From Pseudarthrobacter sp. L1SW (lineage in GTDB: Bacteria; Actinomycetota; Actinomycetes; Actinomycetales; Micrococcaceae): DNA of 64,000 nucleotides. The notes under the pieces are model-generated. The model worked only from the letters and a program-made list of their open reading frames with translations. It was not told the DNA's origin and did no database searches. Of the stretch, positions 17,276 through 28,700 are shown piece after piece. The DNA is taken from positions 744,001-808,000 of the forward strand of contig NZ_CP078079.1 in the NCBI RefSeq assembly GCF_020809045.1, written 5' to 3'. The stretch's first letter is position 1. Each line of letters starts with the position of its first letter. The translations under genes were made by a program, and so were the position numbers.

Positions 17276-19050
17276 GTGCGTTCTTCGTGGCCGGTGTAGG
17301 TGTCCAGCAGCGCGGAAGCCCTGCCGCCGCCCTCCGCCGCCAGCCCCTTGCGCATGCTTTCCGCTTTCTCCCGGCCGGCCGGGAAGGGCGGCAGCAGGGG
17401 GACTTCGGGGTCGGTCAGCACCTCGATCACCACGGGCCGGTCGGCTGAGAGGGCCTTGTCCCAGGCGTCCCCGATGAGCTCCGGGTCCTCGACGCGGATG
17501 CCGGTGAGGCCCAGGAGGTCCGCGTAGCCAGCAAAGGGGAAGTCCGGCAGCTCCTGGCTTGCTGCGAACCGGGGCTCGCCCTCGGACTCCCGCTGCTCCC
17601 ACGTCACCTCGGTGAGTTCCCTGTTGTTGAACACGCAGACCACGAACCGGGGATCGGCCCACTGGCGCCAACGGTGGGCGACGGTCACCAGCTCGGCGAT
17701 GCCGGCCATCTGCATGGCGCCGTCACCCGCCAGGGCCACTACCGGCCGGTCCGGATGCGCCAGTTTCGCCGCGATGCCGTAGGGGAGTGAACACCCCATG
17801 CTGGCCAGCGTTCCGGAAAGGTGGGCCGGAACCCCCGGCGGAAGGACCAACTGGCGGGCATACCAGTAAACGCAACTGCCGACGTCGATGCTCAACAGGG
17901 CGTCCCCGGGCAGCCGGCCGTTGAGTTCCCGGACCACCCGCTCGGGGTTAACGGGACTGGCAGGCACCGCCGCACGCTCCTTCGCCAGCGCACGCCAGCG
18001 GACCACTTCCTGTTCGACGTCGTCCCGCCACTGCCCGCGGGGGCGCGCCTTCAGCCTGGGGATAAGCGCCTGGAGGGCAGCTGCCGCGTCGCCGGCAAGT
18101 CCTACCTCCACAGGGTAGCGGTTGCCGATCTTCCGCTCGTCGATGTCGACCTGCACGGCGCGGGCGGCCCCGGGCGGGGGATAAAACTCGGTCCAGGGAT
18201 CGTTGGAGCCCACGATCAGCAGGGCATCGCAGTTGCCCAGCAGGTGCGCGCTTGAGGTGGTGCCCAGGTGCCCCATCGTGCCCACGGCGAACGGAAGGGT
18301 CTCATCCATGTAAGGCTTGCCCAGCAGGCTGGTGGCGATTCCGGCGCCAAGCTTTTCGGCCACCGCCACCACCTCCTCCGCGGCGTGCCGTGCCCCCTGG
18401 CCCACCAGCAGGGCAACGCGTTCCGAGGAGTCCAGGAGTGCTGCGGCAGCCGCCAAATCTTTGTCCCCGGGCGTCCTGGTTGCCGTGCTCCACGAGGGCG
18501 CGGTGACCACGATGCCGTGTTCCTGTTCCAGCTCGGGCGCGGACGCTGACTGGATGTCGTGCGGGACGATGACCACGCAGGGCGAGGAAGTGGCCTTGGC
18601 GGTGCGGAAGGCACGGTCCAAGACCATGGGGACCTGCTCCGGTGCACTGACCTGCTGGACGAACTGGGCGGCCACATCCTTGAACAGGACCGTCAGCTCG
18701 ATTTCCTGCATGTAGGCCGACCCCAGCACCGTGCGGCTTTGCTGCCCTACAATGGCCACGACCGGCACGCCGTCGAGCTTGGCGTCGTAGAGCCCGTTCA
18801 GCAGGTGGACGGCGCCGGGGCCCTGGGTGGAGGTGACCACGCCCACCCCGCCAGTGTATTTGGCGTGGCCCACCGCCATGAAGGCAGCCGTCTCCTCATG
18901 CCGGGCCTGGACAAACTCGACCCGGCCTTCGGCCCGGCGCAGTGCGCCCATAAAGCCGTTGATCCCGTCACCGCTATAGCCGAAGACCCGGTTGACGCCC
19001 CAGGCACTGAGCCGGTCCACAATCACATCGGCCACGGTACGGTCAGTCAT
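17272..19050 (-). CDS. Thiamine pyrophosphate-dependent oxidase/decarboxylase (PoxB-like)
   Basis: A 592-residue three-domain ThDP enzyme. The N-terminal domain contains GYSGDGINGFMGAL and the activating glutamate in ARHEETAAFMAVG; the middle domain has LVGQGARHAAEEV and PYMDETLPFAVGTMGHLG; the C-terminal domain has the ThDP-magnesium motif starting GDGAMQMAG and ending in VVCVFNNRELTEVTW. The closest described relatives are pyruvate oxidases/quinone-dependent pyruvate dehydrogenases, which yield acetate and CO2. Substrate could also be another 2-oxo acid. Transcribed convergently with barstar and upstream of glgP's 3' end (32 bp). Confidence 0.85.
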   Translation of the reverse strand: MTDRTVADVIVDRLSAWGVNRVFGYSGDGINGFMGALRRAEGRVEFVQARHEETAAFMAVGHAKYTGGVGVVTSTQGPGAVHLLNGLYDAKLDGVPVVAIVGQQSRTVLGSAYMQEIELTVLFKDVAAQFVQQVSAPEQVPMVLDRAFRTAKATSSPCVVIVPHDIQSASAPELEQEHGIVVTAPSWSTATRTPGDKDLAAAAALLDSSERVALLVGQGARHAAEEVVAVAEKLGAGIATSLLGKPYMDETLPFAVGTMGHLGTTSSAHLLGNCDALLIVGSNDPWTEFYPPPGAARAVQVDIDERKIGNRYPVEVGLAGDAAAALQALIPRLKARPRGQWRDDVEQEVVRWRALAKERAAVPASPVNPERVVRELNGRLPGDALLSIDVGSCVYWYARQLVLPPGVPAHLSGTLASMGCSLPYGIAAKLAHPDRPVVALAGDGAMQMAGIAELVTVAHRWRQWADPRFVVCVFNNRELTEVTWEQRESEGEPRFAASQELPDFPFAGYADLLGLTGIRVEDPELIGDAWDKALSADRPVVIEVLTDPEVPLLPPFPAGREKAESMRKGLAAEGGGRASALLDTYTGHEERT

Positions 19051-19082
19051 GGTCTCCTCCGGTCCTTGCCAGTGTGCATGCC

Positions 19083-21701
19083 TTAAGCGTTGACGATCAG
19101 TCCAAGCTCGGCTTTCGAGGCGAGGGCGTCATGCCGCGGCAGGACCCGGACGGTGTACCCGAACGGTCCCGATCGGTCGATCACCAGCGAACCGCTGAAC
19201 AGGTGGCGCCCGCTGCCGAGGTCCTCCTGTACCTTCAGTTCCATGACCGTGATGTCGGTGAGGGTGTCGCTTTCCTCAGCCCTCCCATAGGCCACTTCAA
19301 CGGACACGTCCTCCGGGGTGAGGCTGTGCAGCGCCACGTAGGCGTTGACCTGGAGCGTGTCGCCGATCTGGGGATCCTCGGAGACACCCACTGAGTCCAC
19401 GTGCTCCACGTGCACCAGCGGCCAGGCCGAACGTACCTTGGCCGTCCAGGCCGCGAGGGTGCGGGCCTGGGAGTAGGAGTTCGCAGAAGCGTTGCGCCCC
19501 GCCTCCGCGGCCGGGCGGTAGAGGATGTTCACGTAGTCCCGGAGCATGCGTTCGGCGGAGACGGCCGGACCGAGGTGCGAGAGGGTGTGCTTGATCATGG
19601 AGACCCAGTGCGTGGGCACTTTCTCCGCCCCCGACGTCGAAGGGCCTGCGGCGCCGGCGCCGGCCGACACCGTGCTGCCGTAGAAGCGCGGGGCCACCTG
19701 GGTTTCGAGCAGCTCGTACAAAGCTGCCGCCTCGATGTCGTCGCGTTCCTCCGGTGATGCGCCGTTGTTGGCGGTGGGAATCGCCCAGCCGTTTTCGCCG
19801 TCGTACATTTCATCCCACCAGCCGTCCAGGACGGAGAGGTTGAGGGATCCGTTGAGCGCGGCCTTCATGCCGGACGTTCCGCACGCCTCCAGCGGCCGTA
19901 GCGGGTTGTTCAGCCACACGTCGCAGCCGGGGAACAGCGTCCGCGCCATCGCGATGTCGTAGTTGGGCAGGAAGGCAATCCGGTGGCGCACCTCGGGGTC
20001 GTCGGTGAACCTGACCAGGTCCTGGATCATCTTCTTGCCGGCGTCGTCGGCGGGGTGCGACTTTCCGGCGATGACCAGCTGGATGGGATGCTCCTTGTGC
20101 AGGAGCAGTGCCTTCAGGCGCTCGGGCTCGCGCAGCATCAGGGTGAGCCGCTTGTAGGTGGGAACGCGCCGGGCAAAACCGATGGTCAGGACGTCCGGGT
20201 CCAGGACCTTGTCCGTCCAGCCCAGCTCGGCGTCCGCCGCGCCGCGCTTCTTCCAGGCAGCCCGCAGGCGGAGGCGGACGTCGTCCACCAGGGCCGCCCG
20301 CATCTCCCGCCGCAGCGCCCAGACGTCCGCGTCGCTGACGTTGTAGGCCAGGTCCCAGCGTCCGTTCGCTTCGGCTTCGCTGCCAAACTGGTCGCGGGCG
20401 AGCTTCGAGATGCGGCTGTCCACCCACGTCGGCACGTGCACGCCATTCGTCACGGACGTGATGGGCACCTCCGAGTGGTCGAAGCCCGGCCACAGCGCGG
20501 AGAACATTCCACGGGAAACTTCCCCGTGCAGCTTTGCCACGCCGTTGGCGCGCTGGGCGAGGCGCAGGCCCATGATGGCCATGTTGAACACGGACGGGTT
20601 GCCGTCAGCGTAGTTCTCGCGGCCGAGTTCCAGGATCCTGTCGGTGGGAACGGCGGGCGCCAGGCCGGCCTGGAAAAAGTGGTGGATCTGGGCGATCTCG
20701 AACCGGTCGATGCCCGCGGGGACCGGGGTGTGCGTCGTGAAGACAGTGGACGCGCGCCCGGCGGCGAGGGCCTCGTCGAACGTCAGCGCCTGGTCCCCGG
20801 CCATGAGTTCCTGGATACGTTCGATGCCGAGGAAGCCGGCGTGGCCCTCGTTCGTGTGGAACACCTCCGGGGCCGTGGTGCCGGTGAGCTGCTGGAAGGC
20901 GCGCAGGGCCTTGACCCCGCCCATGCCCAGCAGCAGTTCCTGCTGCAGGCGGTGGTCTCCGCCGCCGCCGTAGAGGCGGTCGGTGATGCTGCGGGCGGCG
21001 TCGTCATTGCCGGGGACATTGGAGTCCAGGAGCAGCAGGGGAACGCGTCCGACGTCGGCACGCCAGATGTGTGCCAGCAGGCGCCGGCCGTTGGGCAGGG
21101 GGAGCGCGATCTGCAGGGGGCGGCCGATGCCGTCCGAGGAAGGCTCGCGCAGCAGCGTGAGCGGCAGCCCGTCCGGGTCCAGGACCGGGTACGTCTCCTG
21201 CTGCCAGGCATCCCGGGACAGCGACTGCTTGAAGTAGCCTGCCTGGTACAGCAGGCCGACACCGATCAGGGGCACTCCAAGGTCCGAGGCCGCCTTCAGG
21301 TGGTCGCCGGCCAGGATCCCCAGGCCGCCGGAGTACTGGGGGAGCACCTCGGTGATGCCGAACTCGGGTGAGAAGTAGGCAATCGACGCAGGGGCATCCG
21401 GGCCAAGGCTTTGGTACCAGCGCGGCTCCTCGAGGTACCGGTCAAGGTCCTCCTCGGCGGCCCGCACCCGTTCCACCACCGCACGGTTGGCGGCAAGCTG
21501 CTGGAATTCCTCCCGGCTCACCATCCCCAGGAAGCCCACCGGGTCCTGGCCGCTTTCTTCCCAAAGACGGGGATTCAGGCCCGCGAAAAGTTCCCGTGTG
21601 GGCCGGTGCCAGGACCAGCGCAGGTTGCTCGCCAGGCGGGCCAGCGGCCGGATCGGTTCGGGGAGGACGGTACGGACGGTAAATCTGCGGATTGCCTTCA
21701 C
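19083..21701 (-). CDS. glgP: Alpha-glucan phosphorylase (GT35)
   Basis: An 872-residue phosphorylase that releases glucose-1-phosphate from alpha-1,4-glucan ends. It is of the longer bacterial/archaeal alpha-glucan phosphorylase type, with an N-terminal DUF3417-like region (LARLASNLRWSWHRPTRELF). The PLP lysine motif EACGTSGMKAALNG is intact, as are GGLGILAGDHLKAASDLG and HTNEGHAGF. I place the start at GTG 21701 (sequence KAIRRFTVRTVLPEP follows); the frame is open about 120 nt further up but lacks conservation-like character. It is divergent from the glgE operon. Confidence 0.93.
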   Translation of the reverse strand: MKAIRRFTVRTVLPEPIRPLARLASNLRWSWHRPTRELFAGLNPRLWEESGQDPVGFLGMVSREEFQQLAANRAVVERVRAAEEDLDRYLEEPRWYQSLGPDAPASIAYFSPEFGITEVLPQYSGGLGILAGDHLKAASDLGVPLIGVGLLYQAGYFKQSLSRDAWQQETYPVLDPDGLPLTLLREPSSDGIGRPLQIALPLPNGRRLLAHIWRADVGRVPLLLLDSNVPGNDDAARSITDRLYGGGGDHRLQQELLLGMGGVKALRAFQQLTGTTAPEVFHTNEGHAGFLGIERIQELMAGDQALTFDEALAAGRASTVFTTHTPVPAGIDRFEIAQIHHFFQAGLAPAVPTDRILELGRENYADGNPSVFNMAIMGLRLAQRANGVAKLHGEVSRGMFSALWPGFDHSEVPITSVTNGVHVPTWVDSRISKLARDQFGSEAEANGRWDLAYNVSDADVWALRREMRAALVDDVRLRLRAAWKKRGAADAELGWTDKVLDPDVLTIGFARRVPTYKRLTLMLREPERLKALLLHKEHPIQLVIAGKSHPADDAGKKMIQDLVRFTDDPEVRHRIAFLPNYDIAMARTLFPGCDVWLNNPLRPLEACGTSGMKAALNGSLNLSVLDGWWDEMYDGENGWAIPTANNGASPEERDDIEAAALYELLETQVAPRFYGSTVSAGAGAAGPSTSGAEKVPTHWVSMIKHTLSHLGPAVSAERMLRDYVNILYRPAAEAGRNASANSYSQARTLAAWTAKVRSAWPLVHVEHVDSVGVSEDPQIGDTLQVNAYVALHSLTPEDVSVEVAYGRAEESDTLTDITVMELKVQEDLGSGRHLFSGSLVIDRSGPFGYTVRVLPRHDALASKAELGLIVNA

Positions 21702-21854
21702 CTGCGTCACACTAACCGACAACATGCGCGGCTGGAACCAGCGCCGGGTTTCTTTTGGGTAAATGACAGTTGGCGGCGAAGAAATGACGGAGGACGCGCA
21801 GAAATTGGTGCGCAGGCTTAGCAATCTTGCTCTTTTCTCGCTAACGTCGAGCCT

Positions 21855-23936
21855 GTGACGACTAACTCAGGAACCAGTGCCGTATCAATGAAAATGTCGA
21901 CCGGCTCCATTACTGATGGGCTGCGGTTCGGGCGATTTCCGATCACCGCCGTGCAGCCTGTCGTGGAGGATGGCAAATTCCCCGCCAAGGCCCTGCCAGG
22001 CGAAGGAATCGTGGTGGGCGCCACCGCTTTCCGGGAAGGGCACGACCAGTTGGGCGTCAGCGCCGTGCTCTTCGACCCCCAGGGCAAGGAGCGCCAGCGG
22101 GTCAGGCTCGCGCCGCCGCGCGGGGAACGGGGCATGGGTACGGACCGCTGGGAAGGCGTGCTCACGCCGTCGGAAACGGGGAACTGGTCCTTTGCCATCG
22201 AAGCCTGGCACGACCGCTACGGCACGTGGCACCACAACGCAGAGGTGAAGGTGGAAGCCGGCATCGACGTGGAGTTGATGTTGGCCGAGGGATCCGCCCT
22301 GCTCGGCGAGGCATCCGAAGACGAGTCCCGCAGCGAGTGGGACCGTGGAGTTCTCCGTAACGCCGCCGGCAGGCTCGCCGACACGTCCCTCAGCACGGAA
22401 GAGCGCCTCGGCGCCGGCTTCGGCAGCGACGTAGCGGGGGTTGTGGCGCATCAGCCCATCCGCGAACTGGTGACCGTCTCCGAAAAGTTCCCGCTGAACG
22501 TTGAACGCGACCTTGCCGGGCGCGGCGCCTGGTACGAATTTTTTCCCCGCTCCGAGGGGGCCGTCAAGGACCACGACACTGGTACCTGGACTTCCGGAAA
22601 CTTCCGCACCGCGGCCAAGCGGCTTGATGCCGTGGCCGCCATGGGCTTCGACGTCATCTACATGCCGCCCATCCATCCCATCGGCGTGCAGCACCGCAAG
22701 GGCCCCAACAACACCTTGATTGCCGGCCCCAACGATCCCGGTTCGCCATGGGCCATCGGCGCGGCCGAAGGCGGCCACGACGCCATCCATCCGGACCTCG
22801 GCACCTTCGAGGACTTTGACGCATTTGTGGCCCGCGCCAACGAGCTTGGCCTGGAAGTTGCCCTGGACCTGGCGCTCCAGGCGGCCCCGGACCATCCCTG
22901 GGTCCAGTCACACCCGGAGTGGTTCACAACCCGCGTGGACGGCAGCATTGCCTATGCCGAGAATCCGCCGAAGAAGTACCAGGACATTTATCCGCTCAAT
23001 TTCGACAATGATCCCGAAGGGCTTTCGAACGAAATTCTGCGGATTGTGCTGCTCTGGGTGAGCCATGGCGTAAAAGTCTTCCGCGTGGATAACCCGCACA
23101 CCAAGCCGGTGTGGTTCTGGGAATGGCTTATTGCGCAGGTAAATAAAGAGGTTCCCGGCGTGGTGTTCCTGGCCGAGGCCTTCACGCGCCCAGCCATGAT
23201 GCATGCGCTGGGGCGTGCGGGGTTCCAGCAGTCCTACACGTACTTCACCTGGCGCAACACCAAGAAGGAAATCGAGTCCTACTTCACCGAGGTGAGCCAC
23301 GAGTCGGCGGCCTTCTTCCGCCCCAACTTCTTTGTCAACACCCCGGACATCCTCACTGAATACCTCCAGTTTGGCGGGCCGGCGGCGTTCAAGATCAGGG
23401 CTGCCCTGGCGGCCACGGCCAGTCCGTTGTGGGGCGTCTACGCAGGCTACGAACTGTATGAGCACGTGGCGCGGCCGGGCGCGGAGGAGTACATCGACAA
23501 CGAAAAGTTCGAGTACAAGGAACGCGACTGGGACGCTGCGGCGCAGTCCGGACGGACCCTCGCCCCGTACATCACCAGGCTCAACGAGATCAGGCATGCC
23601 CACCCGGCCCTGCAGGACCTGCAGAACCTGACGGTCCACCACAGCACGGACGAGGCCACGGTGGTCTACTCCAAGCACAAGACGCTTGCCGACGGGTCCA
23701 AGGACACCCTCATCGTGGTGGTCAACGTGGATCCGCACGGCACCAGGGAATGCACCGTCTCGCTGGACCTTGCGGCCCTTGAACTCGACCCGCAGGACCT
23801 GACGCACAACGGAGGCTTCCACGTGGATGACCTCATCTCCGGTGAAAGCTGGGAGTGGGGCGAGTACAACTACGTCCGCCTTGACCCGCACGTGGAGCCC
23901 GCTCACGTCCTGCGCGTGAGGAGAACGCATCAGTGA
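21855..23936 (+). CDS. glgE: Alpha-1,4-glucan:maltose-1-phosphate maltosyltransferase
   Basis: A 693-residue GH13_3 enzyme that transfers maltosyl units from maltose-1-phosphate onto growing alpha-glucan. The N-terminal DUF3416 domain (about 20-200) is followed by the catalytic barrel. The GlgE signature [19 protein letters not shown] carries the nucleophile Asp, and [10 protein letters not shown] the acid Glu. GWWYEFFPR-like segment (here [12 protein letters not shown]) and MPPIHPIG are typical. GTG start; the stop overlaps the treS GTG by 4 nt. The 153-bp gap to glgP must contain both promoters. Confidence 0.96.
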   Translation: MTTNSGTSAVSMKMSTGSITDGLRFGRFPITAVQPVVEDGKFPAKALPGEGIVVGATAFREGHDQLGVSAVLFDPQGKERQRVRLAPPRGERGMGTDRWEGVLTPSETGNWSFAIEAWHDRYGTWHHNAEVKVEAGIDVELMLAEGSALLGEASEDESRSEWDRGVLRNAAGRLADTSLSTEERLGAGFGSDVAGVVAHQPIRELVTVSEKFPLNVERDLAGRGAWYEFFPRSEGAVKDHDTGTWTSGNFRTAAKRLDAVAAMGFDVIYMPPIHPIGVQHRKGPNNTLIAGPNDPGSPWAIGAAEGGHDAIHPDLGTFEDFDAFVARANELGLEVALDLALQAAPDHPWVQSHPEWFTTRVDGSIAYAENPPKKYQDIYPLNFDNDPEGLSNEILRIVLLWVSHGVKVFRVDNPHTKPVWFWEWLIAQVNKEVPGVVFLAEAFTRPAMMHALGRAGFQQSYTYFTWRNTKKEIESYFTEVSHESAAFFRPNFFVNTPDILTEYLQFGGPAAFKIRAALAATASPLWGVYAGYELYEHVARPGAEEYIDNEKFEYKERDWDAAAQSGRTLAPYITRLNEIRHAHPALQDLQNLTVHHSTDEATVVYSKHKTLADGSKDTLIVVVNVDPHGTRECTVSLDLAALELDPQDLTHNGGFHVDDLISGESWEWGEYNYVRLDPHVEPAHVLRVRRTHQ

Positions 23937-25729
23937 ATTTCAATCCGCAAAGTTCCGGCCAGCATTTCACTCCCAAGAGCACGTTTGAGCTAAATGCCCC
24001 GGGCCTTCAGCATGATCCGCTGTGGTACCGGAAGGCCGTGTTCTACGAAGTGCTCGTACGGGCTTTTGCGGATGCCAACGGTGACGGCTCCGGCGACTTT
24101 TCCGGCCTCATCGACAGGCTTGACTACCTGCAGTGGCTGGGAGTGGACTGCCTCTGGCTGCCACCGTTCTTCCAGTCACCGCTGCGGGACGGCGGCTATG
24201 ACATCTCCGACTACAACTCGGTCCTGGACGAGTTCGGAACCATCAGCGACTTCAAGCGCCTGGTTGCCGAGGCCCATGCCAGGGGCGTCCGGGTCATCAT
24301 CGACCTGCCCCTGAACCACACGTCGGACCAGCACCCCTGGTTCCAGGAATCCCGCAAGGACCCTGACGGCCCCTACGGGGACTTCTACGTCTGGAGCGAC
24401 ACCGACGAGAAGTACCAGGACGCGCGCATCATCTTCGTGGATACCGAGGAATCCAACTGGACCTTCGACCCCATCCGACGCCAGTTCTTCTGGCACCGGT
24501 TCTTCAGCCACCAGCCCGACCTGAACTTCGAAAACCCCAAAGTCATCGAAGCGCTGTTCGACGTGGTCCGGTTCTGGCTTGACCAGGGCATCGACGGGTT
24601 CCGGGCCGATGCCATCCCCTACCTCTACGAAGAGGAGGGGACCAACTGCGAGAACCTCCCGGCAACGCACGAGTTCCTCCGGAAGCTCCGTACCATGGTG
24701 GACGAAAGCTACCCCGGGCGGGTCATCATCGCCGAGGCCAACCAGCCGCCGAATGAAGTGGTGGAATACTTCGGGACGGAAGAAGAGCCCGAGTGCCACA
24801 TGGCCTTCCACTTCCCGATCATGCCCCGGCTGTACTACGCACTCCGGGACCAGAAGGCCGCTCCGATCATCGAGACCATGCACGACACGCCCGAAATACC
24901 GGACGGTGCGCAGTGGGGCACCTTCCTGCGGAACCACGACGAACTGACCCTGGAAATGGTCACCGCCGATGAGCGGGCCGCGATGCTGGGCTGGTACGCG
25001 CCGGACCCCCGCATGCGGGCCAATATCGGCATCCGGCGCAGGCTCGCGCCCCTGCTGGACAACTCCCGTGCCGAGATCGAGCTGATCAACGCCCTGCTGC
25101 TCTCGCTGCCCGGCAGCCCCTTCCTGTATTACGGGGACGAGATCGGCATGGGGGACAACATCTGGCTTGAAGACCGGGACGCCGTGCGCACCCCCATGCA
25201 GTGGAACCCCGACCGGAACGCCGGATTCTCGAACGCAGATCCGGGCAAGCTCTACCTGCCGCCCATCCAGTCCCTGGTGTACAACTACAGCATGGCCAAT
25301 GTGGAAGCGGAGGCGGCCCATTCCGGTTCGCTGCTGCGCTGGACCCGGCAGATCCTGAGCGTCCGCAAGAACCATCCCGCATTCGGCCTGGGCGGGTTCA
25401 AGCACGTCGATGCCGACCACGACGCCGTTTTGGCCTACCTCCGCGAACTGCCGGAAGACAACTCCGCCGGAGCCGTTGCGGAGACCATCCTGTGCGCCTT
25501 CAACCTCTCACAGCATCCGGTCGCGGCCCAGCTGAAGGTCCCGCAGTTCGCCGGACGGGGGTTGCGCGATGTCTTCGGCGGCCAGCCGTTCCCCGGCATC
25601 AACGACGACGGAAACCTGACCCTGACCCTTGGCAGCCACGACTTCTTCTGGCTGCGGATCCGGTCGGCTGCATCCAACCCGTCATCCCCTTACACGCAGG
25701 CAATGCCTATCCTCTCGATTGAGAACTGA
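23933..25729 (+). CDS. treS: Trehalose synthase (maltose alpha-D-glucosyltransferase)
   Basis: A 598-residue GH13_16 enzyme that isomerises trehalose and maltose. It has the N-terminal [30 protein letters not shown], the nucleophile region [20 protein letters not shown], acid Glu in [10 protein letters not shown] and [12 protein letters not shown]. The C-terminal beta domain is complete; there is no fused maltokinase, unlike in many TreS proteins. Translationally coupled to glgE (GTGA overlap) and one base from the next ATG. In the GlgE pathway it supplies maltose for the maltokinase. Confidence 0.96.
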   Translation: MNFNPQSSGQHFTPKSTFELNAPGLQHDPLWYRKAVFYEVLVRAFADANGDGSGDFSGLIDRLDYLQWLGVDCLWLPPFFQSPLRDGGYDISDYNSVLDEFGTISDFKRLVAEAHARGVRVIIDLPLNHTSDQHPWFQESRKDPDGPYGDFYVWSDTDEKYQDARIIFVDTEESNWTFDPIRRQFFWHRFFSHQPDLNFENPKVIEALFDVVRFWLDQGIDGFRADAIPYLYEEEGTNCENLPATHEFLRKLRTMVDESYPGRVIIAEANQPPNEVVEYFGTEEEPECHMAFHFPIMPRLYYALRDQKAAPIIETMHDTPEIPDGAQWGTFLRNHDELTLEMVTADERAAMLGWYAPDPRMRANIGIRRRLAPLLDNSRAEIELINALLLSLPGSPFLYYGDEIGMGDNIWLEDRDAVRTPMQWNPDRNAGFSNADPGKLYLPPIQSLVYNYSMANVEAEAAHSGSLLRWTRQILSVRKNHPAFGLGGFKHVDADHDAVLAYLRELPEDNSAGAVAETILCAFNLSQHPVAAQLKVPQFAGRGLRDVFGGQPFPGINDDGNLTLTLGSHDFFWLRIRSAASNPSSPYTQAMPILSIEN

Positions 25730-25730
25730 C

Positions 25731-28700
25731 ATGAACCAGCCAATCCTCACCCCCGCCCTCACCGCCCTCCTCCAGGAATGGCTGCCGCGGCAGCGCTGGT
25801 TCCCGGTGAAGACGCCCGACTTCGAGATGTCCCAGGCCGGCAGCCTGGGGCTCGAGGATCCCTCGGGCCATGCCGCGTTGGCTGTCTTTCTCCTGAGGGT
25901 CACCACGCAAACGCCCGACGGCGGCAGCAGGACGGCCGTGGTCCAGGTTCCCTTGAGTTTCCGGCAGGCGCCGGCTGCCGGAATGGAGCGCGCCCTTGTG
26001 GGGCAGGCTGCCGGAATGGATCCATCCCGGCCCTGGGTCTACGACGCCGTCCACGATCCCGACTTCGTGGGCGGCTGGCTGGAGCTTATCCGGAACGGGG
26101 AGAAGGCGCCGAGCGGAACTGCGGCCGGCTTCCGCGTCGAAGGTGAACGGCGGCTGCCTACCAGCCGCGGCGTAGTGAAAGTACTGTCCGGTGAGCAGTC
26201 CAACAGTTCAGTCATTGTGGACGACGGCGAGTCCGCCGCGATCGTGAAGTTCTTCCGGGTGCTGTCCGACGGCACAAACCCCGAAGTTGAAGTGGGTGCT
26301 GCCCTGACGGCTGCGGGCACGTCCGAGGTCCCCGCCACCCTTGGCTGGGTCCGCGGCGAATGGCTCGCCCAGGCGGCAAACGGATCGGGATCCACCGGCA
26401 CAGGCCGGCGGTATGTCCAGGGCGAACTGGCCGTGGCGCACGAGTTCCTGGCAGGCGGCCGGGACGCCTGGCTGCTGGCCGTTGACGCCGCCCGGTCCGG
26501 CACCGACTTCACCGCAGAAGCGCGGGCGCTCGGTGCGGCCACAGCCACGGTCCACCAGCGGCTGGCCCAAGCGCTGGGCCAGTCAGCGGAACACGCCCCC
26601 GGCCAGGTGATTGCGCCCGCAGTAGCCCAACGCGTCCGCCAGGCATGGGCGGAAGCCGGAAGCGCCGTCGGCCCTTATGACGACGCCCTGGCCGCACTGC
26701 TCGACCAGCTGGACCACGCCCCGGCAGGCCCGCTGCAGCGAATCCACGGGGACCTCCACCTGGGCCAGATCCTCCAGGTTCCGGGGCAGGCGGGAAGCCC
26801 CGCCCGATGGGCCATCCTCGACTTTGAAGGCGAACCGCTGCGGCCCGTCGCGGAGCGCAACGTCCCGGACGTTCCCCTGAGGGACGTCGTGGGCATGCTC
26901 CGGTCCTTCGACTACGCCGCGGGCGCAGCCCAGCGCGTACAGGAAGGGGCGCAGGTCCCGGCCAACTGGGTTGACGACTGCGCGGAGGCCTTCCTGGCAG
27001 GGTACGCGGCTGTCACGCCCGGGACGGTGGACAGGGAGTCCCCCCTCTTTGTGGCATTGTGGCTGGACAAGGCACTGTACGAAGTAGTTTATGAATTGCG
27101 TAACAGGCCCGACTGGTTGGCGATCCCCGTGAACGCCTCCCGGCGGCTCCTGGGCGGTAACGGCGCCGGCGATCACGCCGGTGCAGCATCGGAAGGTAAC
27201 GAAATGACAGGCTCAGCACGAACTGACCGGCCGGGGGTGCCGTTGCAGGTAGACGAAGGCACCCTGGGCAAGATCGCGAACGGTGAACACCACGCACCCC
27301 ACTCTGTCCTGGGCGCGCACCTGGACGATTACGGCCACGTCACCATCCGTACGGTGAAGCACCTAGCGGAAGCAGTAACCGTGATTACCCCCGCGGGTGA
27401 AGTTCCGATGGAACATGAAGCCCACGGAGTGTGGGTGGCAGTCCTTGAACCACTGCAGCAGGGGCACGTCCCCGACTACCGGCTCTCGGTCACCTACCCG
27501 GGTGCCGAACCGGTCACCGTGGACGAGCCCTACCGCTACCTGCCCACCGTGGGGGAAGTGGACCTGCACCTGATCGGTGAGGGCAGGCACGAAAAGCTTT
27601 GGGAGGTGCTCGGCGCCCACGTCCAGCACTACAAGTCCGCAATGGGGGACGTGGACGGTGTTTCGTTTGCCGTCTGGGCACCCAACGCGCAGGCCGTCCG
27701 CGTCAAGGGCGACTTCAATGCCTGGGACGGGCGCGAGAACTCCCTCCGCTCGCTGGGTTCCTCGGGGGTGTGGGAACTCTTTGTGCCGGGTGTTTTGGCA
27801 GGGGCGTGCTACAAATTCGAAATCAGGACCAAGGCCGGCCACTGGGTGGAGAAGGCTGACCCCCTGGCGTTCGGTACCGAGGTTCCTCCGCTGACCGCTT
27901 CCCGGGTGGTTGAGCCTTCGTACGCCTTCAAGGACGATGAATGGATGGAGGCCCGCGCACAGCGGGATCCCCACAACTCCGCAATGAGCGTCTATGAGGT
28001 GCATCTTGGCTCCTGGCGCCTGGGACTCGGCTACCGGGAACTCGCCAAGGAACTGGTGGACTACGTCAAATGGCTCGGATTCACGCACGTGGAGTTCATG
28101 CCCGTGGCAGAGCACCCCTTCGGCGGGTCCTGGGGCTACCAGGTCACCTCGTACTTCGCCCCCACCTCCCGTTTCGGCCACCCCGATGAGTTCCGCTACC
28201 TGGTGGACACGCTTCACCAGGCCGGGATCGGCGTACTGCTGGACTGGGTTCCCGCCCACTTCCCCAAGGACTCTTGGGCCCTGGCGCAGTTCGACGGCGA
28301 GCCCCTGTACGAGCACGCGGACCCGAACCTGGGCGAGCACCCTGACTGGGGCACCCTGATCTTCGACTTCGGGCGGACCGAAGTCCGGAACTTCCTGGTG
28401 GCCAACGCCCTGTATTGGCTGGACGAGTTCCACATTGACGGCCTGCGCGTGGATGCGGTGGCTTCAATGCTTTACCTCGACTATTCGCGCGAGGACGGCC
28501 AGTGGCAACCCAACCGGTTCGGCGGCAGGGAAAACCTCGAGGCGATTTCCTTCCTCCAGGAAGTCAACGCCACGGTGTACAAGACGCACCCCGGGGCCGT
28601 GATGATCGCCGAGGAATCCACAGCGTTCCCGGGCGTCACCGCACCCACAAGCCACGGTGGCCTCGGCTTCGGGCTCAAGTGGAACATGGGCTGGATGCAC

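Noticed and set aside
21702-21824. N-terminal extension of glgP
   Set aside because: Open in frame but overlaps the glgP-glgE promoter gap and lacks phosphorylase-like sequence.
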